Made by a program: the position numbers and the translations under genes. A stretch of DNA of 64,000 bases from DATAXP01 sp036272935 (GTDB lineage: Bacteria; Planctomycetota; Planctomycetia; Pirellulales; PNKZ01): contig DATAXP010000032.1 in assembly GCA_036272935.1 (NCBI GenBank), positions 31,636 to 95,635 on the forward strand, given 5' to 3'. Shown in pieces: positions 43,371 to 53,504 of the stretch. Each line of letters starts with the position of its first letter. The first letter of the stretch is position 1. The notes beneath the pieces were generated by a model. It saw only the letters and a program-made list of their open reading frames with translations, was not told the origin of the DNA and made no database searches.

Positions 43371-43397
43371 GCAAGACGGTCCCCGGTACCGTCTTGC
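43371..43397 (+). promoter_or_regulatory. 10-base perfect stem-loop in the recA leader
   Basis: GCAAGACGGT (43371-43380), a 7-base loop, and ACCGTCTTGC (43388-43397). It ends 35 bases before the recA ATG and before its Shine-Dalgarno (AAGGGAAG). It may be an operator, an mRNA stabiliser or an attenuator. Confidence 0.6.
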
Positions 43398-43432
43398 AAG
43401 AATCTGACCAAAGCAAGAAGGGAAGCAACGTT

Positions 43433-44586
<1,154 letters not shown>

Positions 44587-44590
<4 letters not shown>

Positions 44591-46128
44591 ATCGTCAGCA
44601 GGAGCGCGGCACGAATATGCTTGCTCGGACATTAGCCCCCGGCGAGTCGCCGGGGGCTAAAGTATGTCGGTGCTGTGCTACCGCAACGCTCATTATTGTC
44701 GCGGCGCTGTTTGGACATCGCGCGAGCGCTCAGGAGCCAAGTGGCTTGGGAGCCGCCGCAGCGATCGAAGAGGCGATGGTCCGCGCCATTGCCGAGAGCG
44801 AACGATCGATCGTGGCCATTGCCCGCACCTCGTCGCAAAACGAGCCGTCGCGCGACGTGCGCGCTGAGATTTTTCCGCAGTTCGGTCAGCCCGCCGGCGC
44901 TCAGTTCGAAAATCGGGCGCAAGACCCCACGTCGCCCGATTTCATCCCCAACGAGTACGCCACCGGCGTGATCATCGATGCCCAAGGGCTGGTGCTCACC
45001 AACGCCCACGTGATCACGCCCGGCAGCGACTTTTACATCACTACGATCGACCGCAAGGTGTATCGTGCCGAGGTCAAAGCGGCCGACGCTCGCAGCGATC
45101 TTGCAGTGCTGCGCGTGATCGACGACACGGCCGGCTCGAAGTTCACACCGATTAAGTTCGGCAACGCCAAAAAGCTGAGGAAGGGGCAAATCGTCATCGC
45201 CCTGGGTAATCCGTATGCGATTGCCCGCGACGGTCAGCCCAGCGCCTGCTGGGGGATCATCTCGAACCTGGGACGCAAGCTCGGTCCGAAGCCGCCGGCT
45301 CCAGATCGTGAGACGCTGCACCACTTCGGCACGTTGATCCAGACCGATGCCAAGCTGAACCTCGGCACCAGCGGCGGCGCACTGCTCAATTTGAAAGGCG
45401 AGATGGTCGGCCTCACAACCTCGCTGGCCGCGACCAGCGGCTACGAGCAGGCAGCCGGTTACGCCATTCCGATCGATGACGCATTTCTGCGCATCATCGA
45501 CATGCTTAAGCAAGGCCGTGAAGTGTCGTACGGTTTCCTGGGGATCGAGCCGATCAACCTGCGGCAGGAAGAGTCGCTGCAAGGGCTCGTGGGTATGCGC
45601 GTGAAAGACGTGAGTCCGGGGACGCCGGCGCGGCACGCAGGCTTGCAGCCGTTCGACATCATCACGCATGTGAATGGAGAACCGATCTACGACGCGGCCG
45701 GCCTCCGGCTTTCGATTGGCCGGTTACCGCCGGGATCCGTGGCGTCGCTCGCGATCGAGCGCGCCGGGCAGCGATTCGTCCGTCCGGTGTCGCTTTCGAA
45801 GGGGCCGAACCCTGGCGAGAAGATCGTCACCGATCACGGTACGTCGTGGCGGGGGTTGCGCGTCGACTCTCCGACCTCATTTTTTCCACGGTTGACTCTG
45901 ACCGACGACCTCGACGACTCGGCCGTGGCCGTGACCGAGGTTGCCGAGGGCAGCCCCGCCTACCGGGCGAACCTGCACCGCGGGATGATCATTACGCACG
46001 TCGGCAGCACTCCGGTACACGGCCCCGACGATTTCTATCGGCAGGTGGCCAGCCGCGACGACGAGGTGTCGTTGTGGGTCAGCCTCGCGCCGGGGCACAC
46101 GCAGTCGATCACCGTGCCGGCCGAGTGA
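44587..46128 (+). CDS. HtrA/DegP-like serine protease with two PDZ-type domains
   Basis: A 513-residue exported trypsin-fold protease. Catalytic residues are H141 (TNAHV), D171 (ARSDLAVLR) and S262 (LGTSGGALL). PDZ-type regions are at about 315-400 (YGFLGIEPINLRQEE, PARHAGLQPFDIITHVNGEP) and about 430-510 (SPAYRANLHRGMIITHVGS). The ATG overlaps the recA stop, implying translational coupling to recA. The N-terminal 30 residues before the signal segment (TATLIIVAALFGHRASAQ) are encoded over a 29-base palindrome, so translation may really begin downstream. Probable role: periplasmic quality control. Confidence 0.9.
44632..44660. repeat. 29-base TTAGCC-type palindrome inside a coding region
   Basis: TTAGCCCCCGGCGA, one G, then TCGCCGGGGGCTAA: a perfect 14-base inverted repeat. 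Its left 21 bases recur at 21043-21063. It encodes LAPGESPGAK in the protease N-terminus. Confidence 0.85.
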
Positions 46129-46136
46129 CGTGCGTT

Positions 46137-46200
46137 CGTTTTAGCCAGCGGGCTTGCCCGCCGCGTTGACGACACGGCGACCAAGGTTGCCGGCTAAACG
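46137..46200. repeat. TTAGCC-type compound palindrome
   Basis: The outer arms CGTTTTAGCC (46137-46146) and GGCTAAACG (46192-46200) enclose a perfect inner stem GCGGGC-TT-GCCCGC (46148-46161). It lies between the protease stop and alaS. Confidence 0.65.
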
Positions 46201-46282
46201 AGTGTGCCTTTCCGCTTTTCCTCGCGCCCGAGTATGATGTCGGACTCTTATCATTCCTGTGAATCCAGGCGAACGGCGTTCG

Positions 46283-48898
46283 ATGAAAACCGACGAGTTG
46301 CGCGAAAAGTATCTCGCCTTTTTTGAGTCCAAGGGGTGTACGCGCCGGCCGAGCGACGTGCTCGTGCCGCGCTGGGATCCCTCGGTGCTGTTCACGCCAG
46401 CGGGGATGAACCAGTTCAAGGACCACTTCCTCGGCAAGTGCAAACTCGAGTTCACCCGCGCCACCACTTGCCAGAAGTGCCTGCGTACCGGCGACATCGA
46501 CAACGTCGGCCGCACGCCGTATCACCACACGTTCTTCGAGATGCTGGGCAATTTCAGCTTCGGCGACTATTTCAAGCGCGACGCGATCCACTGGGCGTGG
46601 GAGTTCCTGACCAGCCCGAAGTGGATGGCACTGCCCGCCGACCGGCTCACGGTGAGCGTGTATCACGACGACAACGAGGCGGCCGAGATTTGGCAGCGCG
46701 ACATCAAGCTCACCAACGATCGCATCGAGCGGTTCGGCGAGGACGACAATTTCTGGCCCGCCGGCGCACCGACCCAAGGCCCCGACGGAGTCTGTGGTCC
46801 GTGCAGCGAGATCTTCTTCCATCCGGGCAATGGCGCGAAATCGGTTGAGATTTGGAACCTGGTGTTCACACAGTTCAACCGTGTCGGCGCGCCGCCGAAC
46901 AACCTGCGTCCGCTGCCGAGCAAGAACATCGACACCGGCATGGGGCTGGAGCGCGTGGCGAGCGTGATGCAAGGGGTCGACACGAATTTTCATATCGACA
47001 TTCTGCGGCCGATCGTCGAGCGCGCGGCGGCAGCGGCGAAGACCAAGTACTCGCCCGACGATGAGAGCGGCCGGCGGCTGCGGCGAATTGCCGATCACGT
47101 ACGGGCCTGCACCTTCGCGATCCACGAGAACGTCGTCCCCGACAAGAAGAAACAAGGCTACGTGATCCGCCGGCTGTTGCGACGCGCGGTGCTCGACGGC
47201 CGGCAGATGGGCATGGATCGGCCGTTCTTGCATGAGATCGTCGGCACCGTGGCCGAGATGATGCGCGGCCCGTATCCCGAGCTGCGCGAGAGCATCGAGC
47301 GCGTGCAACTGGTCATCAAGCGCGAAGAGGAAAGCTTCTTCGCCACGATTGATGCGGGGCTCGAGCGCATCCGCCGCATCTTCGACGACATGCAACGCGC
47401 GGAGCGAGTGATGGTGCTGGGGCGCGACATCTTCGATCTATATCAGACGCACGGCTTTCCGCCCGAATTGTTCCAGGCCGAGGCGACCGAGCGGAATTTC
47501 ACGTTCGATTGGGCCGGGTTCCAGAAAGAGATGGAGCATCACGGCGAAATCTCGGGCACCGGCGAAAAGATCGTCTTCTCGTCGGGACCGCTCGACGCGC
47601 TGAAGAAGGCAATGCACGGCAGCAAGTTCCTCGGCTATGAAGCGACCGAAGCGAGCGGCAAGATCATCGGCCTGATCGCCCAGGACCAGCTCTGCGATGA
47701 GATCACCGAGATTGGCCACGAGAAGCCGGTCGCTGTGGTGCTCGATCAAACGCCGTTCTATGGCGAGTCGGGCGGGCAAGTGGGCGACACTGGCACGCTC
47801 ACCGCCCTGGGAATGAAGTTCGACGTGCTGGACACGCAAAAGGAAGGGGGCTTCATGCTCCACCTCGGCCACCTGCGCCAGGGAAAGCTGGTGCAGGGAG
47901 CGACTGTGACTGCCACGGTCGATACCGAGCGACGGCAAGGAATCCGCCGCGCCCACTCGGCCACGCACATTCTGCACTACGCGCTGCAAAAGCACCTCGG
48001 CAAGCACGCGCAGCAGCAGGGCTCGAAAGTCGATCGGGACTGGCTGCGGTTCGATTTCACACAGCCCCAGGCCATCTCGCGCGAAGAGCTGGCGACGATC
48101 GAAAACGAAGTGAACCACGAGATCGCGGCGGCGGAGCCGATCGGCTGGAAGACGCTGCCGATTGCCGAGGCACGCAAGGCGGGCGCGATGATGCTCTTCG
48201 GCGAAAAATATCCCGACAACGTGCGCATGGTGTCGATGGGCGAGTTCAGCAAGGAACTGTGCGGCGGCACGCATCTCGACAACACCGGTCAAGTGGGCCT
48301 GTTCAAGATCATTGCGCAGGAAAGCGTGTCGGCCGGTACGCGGCGCATCACCGCGCTCACGGGCGAGGCGGCGCTCGAGCGGATGCGGAAGACCGAGTCG
48401 GCCTTGGCGGAAGTGGCGAACTTGCTGCGATCGAGCATCGACGTTGTCCCGGCACGCGTCACGGCACTGGTCAACGAGGTGCGCGACCTGAAGCGGCAGT
48501 TGGCCATGACGGCCCGCGCCGGCCACGCCTCGGCCTCGGACTTGTTGACCGCTGCCGAGACTCTGGGCGATACAAAACTGATCGTCGCCGAGGTGCCCGA
48601 GGCCGGCGCCGACGAAATGCGGCAGCTCATCGACCAGTTGCGGCAGAAAGCCGGCAGCGTCGCCGCGATGTTGGCCAGCCACGCCGAGGGGAAGGTGCTG
48701 CTGGTGGCGGGCATCTCGGGCGATTTGGAAAAGAAAGGGATGAAAGCCGGCGATTGGATTCGCGACCCGGCACACATCGTCGGGGGGAGTGGCGGCGGCC
48801 GGCCAAACATGGCCCAGGCGGGCGGCAAGCATCCTGAGCAACTACCGGCGGCACTCGACAAGGCCCGCGAGCAAATGCGGGCGAAACTGCGGGGATGA
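46283..48898 (+). CDS. alaS: Alanyl-tRNA synthetase
   Basis: An 871-residue class II alanine--tRNA ligase of normal length. The aminoacylation domain begins with TDELREKYLAFFESKGC and carries RWDPSVLFTPAGMNQFKDHF and TCQKCLRTGDIDNVG. The editing domain has the metal ligands HSATH (in RAHSATHILHYAL) and CGGTHLDNTGQVG. The C-terminal DHHA1-type domain ends GGSGGGRPNMAQAGGKHPEQ. The ATG at 46283 matches the family N-terminus; the open frame starts eight codons earlier. Confidence 0.98.
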   Translation: MKTDELREKYLAFFESKGCTRRPSDVLVPRWDPSVLFTPAGMNQFKDHFLGKCKLEFTRATTCQKCLRTGDIDNVGRTPYHHTFFEMLGNFSFGDYFKRDAIHWAWEFLTSPKWMALPADRLTVSVYHDDNEAAEIWQRDIKLTNDRIERFGEDDNFWPAGAPTQGPDGVCGPCSEIFFHPGNGAKSVEIWNLVFTQFNRVGAPPNNLRPLPSKNIDTGMGLERVASVMQGVDTNFHIDILRPIVERAAAAAKTKYSPDDESGRRLRRIADHVRACTFAIHENVVPDKKKQGYVIRRLLRRAVLDGRQMGMDRPFLHEIVGTVAEMMRGPYPELRESIERVQLVIKREEESFFATIDAGLERIRRIFDDMQRAERVMVLGRDIFDLYQTHGFPPELFQAEATERNFTFDWAGFQKEMEHHGEISGTGEKIVFSSGPLDALKKAMHGSKFLGYEATEASGKIIGLIAQDQLCDEITEIGHEKPVAVVLDQTPFYGESGGQVGDTGTLTALGMKFDVLDTQKEGGFMLHLGHLRQGKLVQGATVTATVDTERRQGIRRAHSATHILHYALQKHLGKHAQQQGSKVDRDWLRFDFTQPQAISREELATIENEVNHEIAAAEPIGWKTLPIAEARKAGAMMLFGEKYPDNVRMVSMGEFSKELCGGTHLDNTGQVGLFKIIAQESVSAGTRRITALTGEAALERMRKTESALAEVANLLRSSIDVVPARVTALVNEVRDLKRQLAMTARAGHASASDLLTAAETLGDTKLIVAEVPEAGADEMRQLIDQLRQKAGSVAAMLASHAEGKVLLVAGISGDLEKKGMKAGDWIRDPAHIVGGSGGGRPNMAQAGGKHPEQLPAALDKAREQMRAKLRG

Positions 48899-48919
48899 GC
48901 GGGTGTAGGGGCCGGAGTT

Positions 48920-48985
48920 GGGAGTCAGGAGTCGGTCGGCGACGACGCCGGATTGCCCGACGCCTGGATCCCGACTCCCGACCCC
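48920..48985. repeat. Quasi-palindrome with tandem-repeat arms (E)
   Basis: The left arm GGGAGTCAGGAGTCGGTCGG (48920-48939) faces the right arm ATCCCGACTCCCGACCCC (48968-48985). It lies 20 bases after alaS and may end its transcript; the bases after it read CATTTTTTG, giving a T-run. Confidence 0.75.
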
Positions 48986-49071
48986 CATTTTTTGCCGATT
49001 TCCAGGCAACATTACCGCGCCCGCCACGATAATTGGGGTACGGCGAGAATTCCATCCAGGGAGCTGAAGTC

Positions 49072-49902
49072 ATGAATACCTTGTCCTTTGTCCGGCGGGC
49101 GACGGTGCCGATATTGTGCGTGGCTGCCGGCCTGATTGGTGTCGGCGTGCGCTCGGCCTCGGCCGAGCCGACCTATCGCGACCTGGTGCGGAAATATGCC
49201 CAGGCCAGCCCCGAGCAGATTCCCGGCGTCGCTCCCGGTCAGGACGTGATCGCGCTGGAGTACACCGTGCTGTTGCGCGACCGCAACGGCAACGAATCGC
49301 CGGTCGACGCCGCGACGCACCAATTCAATCTCGGCGATCAGGTGCGCGTGCAGATCACGCCGCTGAACACAGTGTACATCTACATCTTCCACGAAGGGGC
49401 GAGCGGCCAGCAGGTGTGCCTCTTGCCCGAAGGGACCGAGCAAGCGCCGATCGCGCAGGCCGCCTCAATGCTTACGCTCCCAAGCGACGGATTCTTCGAG
49501 TTCTCGCCGCCGACCGGCGACGAGAAGCTGATCGTTGTCGCCACCAAGCAGCCGAGCGCCGACCTCACGTCGCTGCAAAGCGCCGTGTTCAAGAAACCAG
49601 GCGAGCAGTTGTCGGCCGCCGAAGCGCAGGAGAAGGCACGGCTCGAGGCGATCGGCGAAAAGACCCTGAAGTCGATGCGCGATAAGGCGGTGAAGACGAC
49701 TCGCTACCGCGATCTGCTCAGCGGGTCGACCTTCCGCGATCTGGCCGACGAGGCAGCCAAGCAGCACAGCAGCGTGACCGCGGTCGAGCGGCCGCACGGC
49801 TCGGAAACCAGCACGCTGGCCCTCACCGCGGGCAAGGACATCGGACCGTTGGAGATGTACGTGACGATCCCGCTGAAATCGGTGTCGCCGAAGGCGCAGT
49901 AA
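49072..49902 (+). CDS. Secreted DUF4384-like protein
   Basis: A 276-residue protein with a signal peptide (TVPILCVAAGLIGVGVRSASA). The middle has the DUF4384-type beta pattern (IALEYTVLLRDRNG; FNLGDQVRVQITPLNTVYIY; GASGQQVCLLPEG). This domain often accompanies caspase-like proteins or Ser/Thr kinases. The C-terminal third is helical and charged. The ATG at 49072 has AGGGAG upstream. The caspase gene starts 43 bases after its stop, so the pair is probably an operon. Its molecular role is unknown. Confidence 0.7.
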   Translation: MNTLSFVRRATVPILCVAAGLIGVGVRSASAEPTYRDLVRKYAQASPEQIPGVAPGQDVIALEYTVLLRDRNGNESPVDAATHQFNLGDQVRVQITPLNTVYIYIFHEGASGQQVCLLPEGTEQAPIAQAASMLTLPSDGFFEFSPPTGDEKLIVVATKQPSADLTSLQSAVFKKPGEQLSAAEAQEKARLEAIGEKTLKSMRDKAVKTTRYRDLLSGSTFRDLADEAAKQHSSVTAVERPHGSETSTLALTAGKDIGPLEMYVTIPLKSVSPKAQ

Positions 49903-49945
49903 TCGTTCCCACCTAAAGCATCACCAAGCCTGCGGGGCCCGAACG

Positions 49946-52900
49946 ATGTTGCGCAGCGTGAGGTACCTTGCGATCGGGCTTGCCAGCTTCGGCCTACTTG
50001 CGATGGGCAACTCGAAGCTCTTCGCCCAACCACCTGCAGCAGCGCCGCGTGTCGACGATCAGCCGTGGCTGAGCCTCAACGTCACCGGTCACACGGCGGC
50101 GGTCCGCTCGCTGACGTTCACGCCCGACTCGAAACGGCTCTGCTCGGCCGGGCTCGATAAGATCGTCAAAGTGTGGAACACGTCGGCCGTGGTGCGCGAT
50201 CTGCGTCGCACATGGCTGCTCGAGCGATCGATCCGCTGGCAGGTTGCTCGCGGCCTGCGCGGCAGCATCTACTCGCTGGCGGTCGCACCCGACGACGGAC
50301 TGCTCGCCATCGGCGGCTACGGCGCGATGGGGAGCCTGGGTGAAATCCTGCTCGTCGATCCGGTGCAGGGAACGCTCCAAAAGGTGCTCAGCTCGCACCG
50401 GCAGACGATCTACTCGATGGCGTTCTCGGCCGACGGCAAATGGTTGGCTTCGCTCGACCTTGATGGGCAGCTCGTCCTATGGCGGCGCGGCGACTGGCAG
50501 CCGGTGGTCGTTTACGACCCGGATGTGAAGACCTACGGCGCGGCGCGGGCTGCCGAGATCGCGCAGCAGACCAACGTTCGTCCGCTAGCGATGGTCGGCA
50601 GCACGCACGTGCTCGTGCCGGTGAACGTCGGCAAGACAGCCGATGGTCAACCGCTATGGAAGCTCCAGCAGATTGCGCTCGAAAGCCGCGAGGCCCGTAC
50701 ACTCGACACGCCCTACGTAGGCCACGTGTCGGCCGTGGCGGTGAGCGCCGATGGCAAGCTGCTGGCCTGCGCCGATCGTGTCGGGAATTTGTACCTCGGT
50801 CCGCTGGGCGAGCGCGGCGAGTCATTGAAGGCGGAAGCCACCGTTGTTTCGCTGGTGTTCGATCCGCGTGCTGCGGTGCTGGTGGCGGGCACCGTGGTGT
50901 CGCCGAAGTTCGGCAAGGCGCAGCTCGAAGTGTGGGACACGGCAACGCGCACGCTGCGGACCAAGCGGCTGATGGCCGACACGGTGTCGGCATGTGCGGT
51001 GAGCCCCGATGGCACGATGCTGGCCTGCACCGGCGATGAACATCACGCCGTTTACCTCGGCAAGCTCGACGATCTGTCGGCGACCACGCCGCTGCGGGCG
51101 ACCGGTCGGCGGGTGGTGAAGGTGGCGTTCGCGCGCGACGAGCCGATCTACCGCATCGCCTTCGGCACCACGCATCGCGAAGCGGCATTCAACGATTACG
51201 GTCCGCTCGAGCAATCGTTCGATGCCGCACAATCTGATCTCGGTCCGGCACCGCTCGTGGCCGATGAGTGGATCGTCGCGCGGCCAACGCAAGGCGCGTG
51301 GCGCGTCGAATTGGCTGCCGGCGGGGCAGCGCTGCAACTGTATCGAGATAACGTGGCCAAAGGATACGTGCGATTCGACCCGGCGATCGAAGGAAACCCA
51401 CGATCGTACTGCTGGTTGAGCAGTGCGGGAGCCGATCCCGTGGCGATCGCCGTCGGCACCGACGTGCAGAATAGCATCTTCATCTGCCAGCTTGCCGAAC
51501 GCGGCGCGTGTCCGATCCTACGCCGCCTGCGCGGCCATAACGACTACGTGACCAGCGTTGGCGTGTCGCGCGATTTGCGGTACCTGGTTTCCGGCTCAGC
51601 CGACGGCACGGTGCGCGTCTGGAGCCTGTCAGCTTTGGCGTTAGGCCGCACGCCGCCGGGACGCTGGGGGGCGGAACTCATCCCGCAGCAGAATCAACTG
51701 GTCGTCGGCAACATCGACACGGCTGGACCGCTGTTCTTCAAAGGCGTACGCCGCGGCGATGTCCTCGCGCGGATCGGTTGGATGGGCGCCGACGGCAAGG
51801 GACGCAGCGAGCAGAACCCGGCGGCCATCCTCAAGCAACTGACCGAGTCGCCGTGGGAAACGCAGGTGGTGTTCGAGTTCATGCGCGGCGGCGAAGCGCT
51901 GCAGACGTTCCAACTGGTCGGCGCGTGGCAGCCGCTGGCAATGCTGTTCGTCTCGGCAAATCGAGAATGGGCCTTCTGGACTCCTGAGGGTTATTACGAT
52001 GCCTCGGCAGGCGGAAACACACTGTTCGGTTGGCAAGTGAACCGCGGACTCGACGTGCTGCCCGATTTCTACCGTGCCGACCAATTTCGCAAGAAGCTCG
52101 AGCGGCCCGATGTGTTGCGAAAGCTGTTGCCCGCCGGCAGCGTCGATCGTGCGTTGGCCGAAGCGAACATTGAGCCGCCGGTGAGGCCGGACGCGGTGGT
52201 GCGGCAACAGATCGAACGGACGCCGCGGGTTGAGATTCTGACGCCGCGCTCGGGCGCGACCGTCGAGCAAAACACGGCCACGGTGCGCGTGCGCATCGGC
52301 TTGCCGCCGGGAGACACGCTGGCGCGGGCCAAGCTGTTCGCCAACGGCGTGGTGGCCACCGAACAGCGCGTGGTCGAGCAGCAGCAAGGCGGGCGAACGG
52401 TCGAGTACGAATGGGTCGCGAGGCTGCCAACCGAGAAGCGAAACCTGATCCAGGTATTCGTCGACACCAACAACGACATCACCAGCTTCGGCAACCTGGT
52501 GATCGAGCGGCCCGAGGCGATCAAGCCTCCCGCGCAGAAACCGAAGCTGCACGTGTTGTCGGTCGGGATCAATCAGTACGCCGACGCGCGTATCCAGCCG
52601 CTGGAGTTCGCCGTGGCCGATGCCGGCGAGGTGGCCGAGGCGTTGCATGCACATGCCGCCGAGATTTACGATCGCGGCGAGCCGGTGGTGATGGTGAACC
52701 AGCAGGTGACGCGCGGGAACTGGAAGCGGACGTTCTCGCAGCTCAGCGAGAAGCTGCGTCGCGATGTTCGTCCCGACGACCTGCTGGTGATCTTCATGGC
52801 TGGCCACGGATTCGTCGACGACAAGACCGGCGAGTACTACTTCGCCAGCTACGATCTTTCGATCGACGACTATCAGCACGGCAACTACGACGGCTGCATC

Positions 52901-53398
52901 TCATGGCGCGACTTTGCCGTGCTGGGCGACATTCCTTGCCGCAAGCTCGCGCTGCTCGACACCTGCCATAGCGGAGCCGTGCAGCCGCAACAGCGCGATG
53001 TGAAGGCGGCGATTCGTGCGCTGCGCGATGACGTGATCTTTACCGTCGCGGCCAGTGCCGGGCATGAACGTTCGCAGGAGAACAAGGACTGGGCCCACGG
53101 TGCATTCACCAAGGCGCTGCTCGAAGCGCTGCGCGGCCGGGCGGCAACGACCGTCGACGGCCTAGTGATGCTCAACGACGTGGTCGGCTATGTACGGACT
53201 TCGGTGCCTCTGCTCACCGCCGGCGAGCAAAATCCGACCGCGGCGCCGGAAGATCTTCTCCCGTTTGTCTCGATGCGACTGGCGAGTTTGCAGAAGCCAG
53301 CGGCGACTTTGCCGGCCGCGCCGTTCCGATTATTCGGGTCGGGCAAGACGGTGGCGCACAGCACACTGTCGGTCGCCGTTGTTGTCGAGAAAGACTGA
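49946..53398 (+). CDS. Exported WD40-repeat / caspase-family (peptidase C14) protein
   Basis: An 1150-residue multidomain protein. A signal peptide (LAIGLASFGLLAMGNSKLFA) is followed by WD40 repeats to about residue 570 (GHTAAVRSLTFTPDSKRLCS; GHNDYVTSVGVSRDLRYLVS...DGTVRVW). A PDZ-like segment (KGVRRGDVLARIGWMGADG) and an Ig-like stretch follow. A C-terminal caspase p20-like domain begins KLHVLSVGINQYAD; the His/Cys dyad is H954 (MAGHGF) and C1007 (LLDTCHSGA). It should cleave proteins outside the cytoplasm if the signal is used. Target unknown. Confidence 0.9.
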   Translation: MLRSVRYLAIGLASFGLLAMGNSKLFAQPPAAAPRVDDQPWLSLNVTGHTAAVRSLTFTPDSKRLCSAGLDKIVKVWNTSAVVRDLRRTWLLERSIRWQVARGLRGSIYSLAVAPDDGLLAIGGYGAMGSLGEILLVDPVQGTLQKVLSSHRQTIYSMAFSADGKWLASLDLDGQLVLWRRGDWQPVVVYDPDVKTYGAARAAEIAQQTNVRPLAMVGSTHVLVPVNVGKTADGQPLWKLQQIALESREARTLDTPYVGHVSAVAVSADGKLLACADRVGNLYLGPLGERGESLKAEATVVSLVFDPRAAVLVAGTVVSPKFGKAQLEVWDTATRTLRTKRLMADTVSACAVSPDGTMLACTGDEHHAVYLGKLDDLSATTPLRATGRRVVKVAFARDEPIYRIAFGTTHREAAFNDYGPLEQSFDAAQSDLGPAPLVADEWIVARPTQGAWRVELAAGGAALQLYRDNVAKGYVRFDPAIEGNPRSYCWLSSAGADPVAIAVGTDVQNSIFICQLAERGACPILRRLRGHNDYVTSVGVSRDLRYLVSGSADGTVRVWSLSALALGRTPPGRWGAELIPQQNQLVVGNIDTAGPLFFKGVRRGDVLARIGWMGADGKGRSEQNPAAILKQLTESPWETQVVFEFMRGGEALQTFQLVGAWQPLAMLFVSANREWAFWTPEGYYDASAGGNTLFGWQVNRGLDVLPDFYRADQFRKKLERPDVLRKLLPAGSVDRALAEANIEPPVRPDAVVRQQIERTPRVEILTPRSGATVEQNTATVRVRIGLPPGDTLARAKLFANGVVATEQRVVEQQQGGRTVEYEWVARLPTEKRNLIQVFVDTNNDITSFGNLVIERPEAIKPPAQKPKLHVLSVGINQYADARIQPLEFAVADAGEVAEALHAHAAEIYDRGEPVVMVNQQVTRGNWKRTFSQLSEKLRRDVRPDDLLVIFMAGHGFVDDKTGEYYFASYDLSIDDYQHGNYDGCISWRDFAVLGDIPCRKLALLDTCHSGAVQPQQRDVKAAIRALRDDVIFTVAASAGHERSQENKDWAHGAFTKALLEALRGRAATTVDGLVMLNDVVGYVRTSVPLLTAGEQNPTAAPEDLLPFVSMRLASLQKPAATLPAAPFRLFGSGKTVAHSTLSVAVVVEKD

Positions 53399-53504
53399 AT
53401 TGTTTCGCTAGCTGGGGCCGAAGGCACTTCTGGCGGGGCGGGGTAGAATCCGCGCCCACAATGGCGGAACATCGGCAGACTCTTTCCCAAGGATGGGGGA
53501 CACA

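Larger units (their letters stand above)
43113..43432. other. 320-base regulatory region between the DMT-like gene and recA
   Basis: No gene is supported. The recA-proximal 130 bases hold a promoter-like pair, a direct repeat and a hairpin (listed separately). GAATTCTCACTTCTCACTTCTTAG at about 43245-43268 has the same kind of short-period repetition as the quasi-palindromes elsewhere but no clear complementary arm. Confidence 0.5.
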
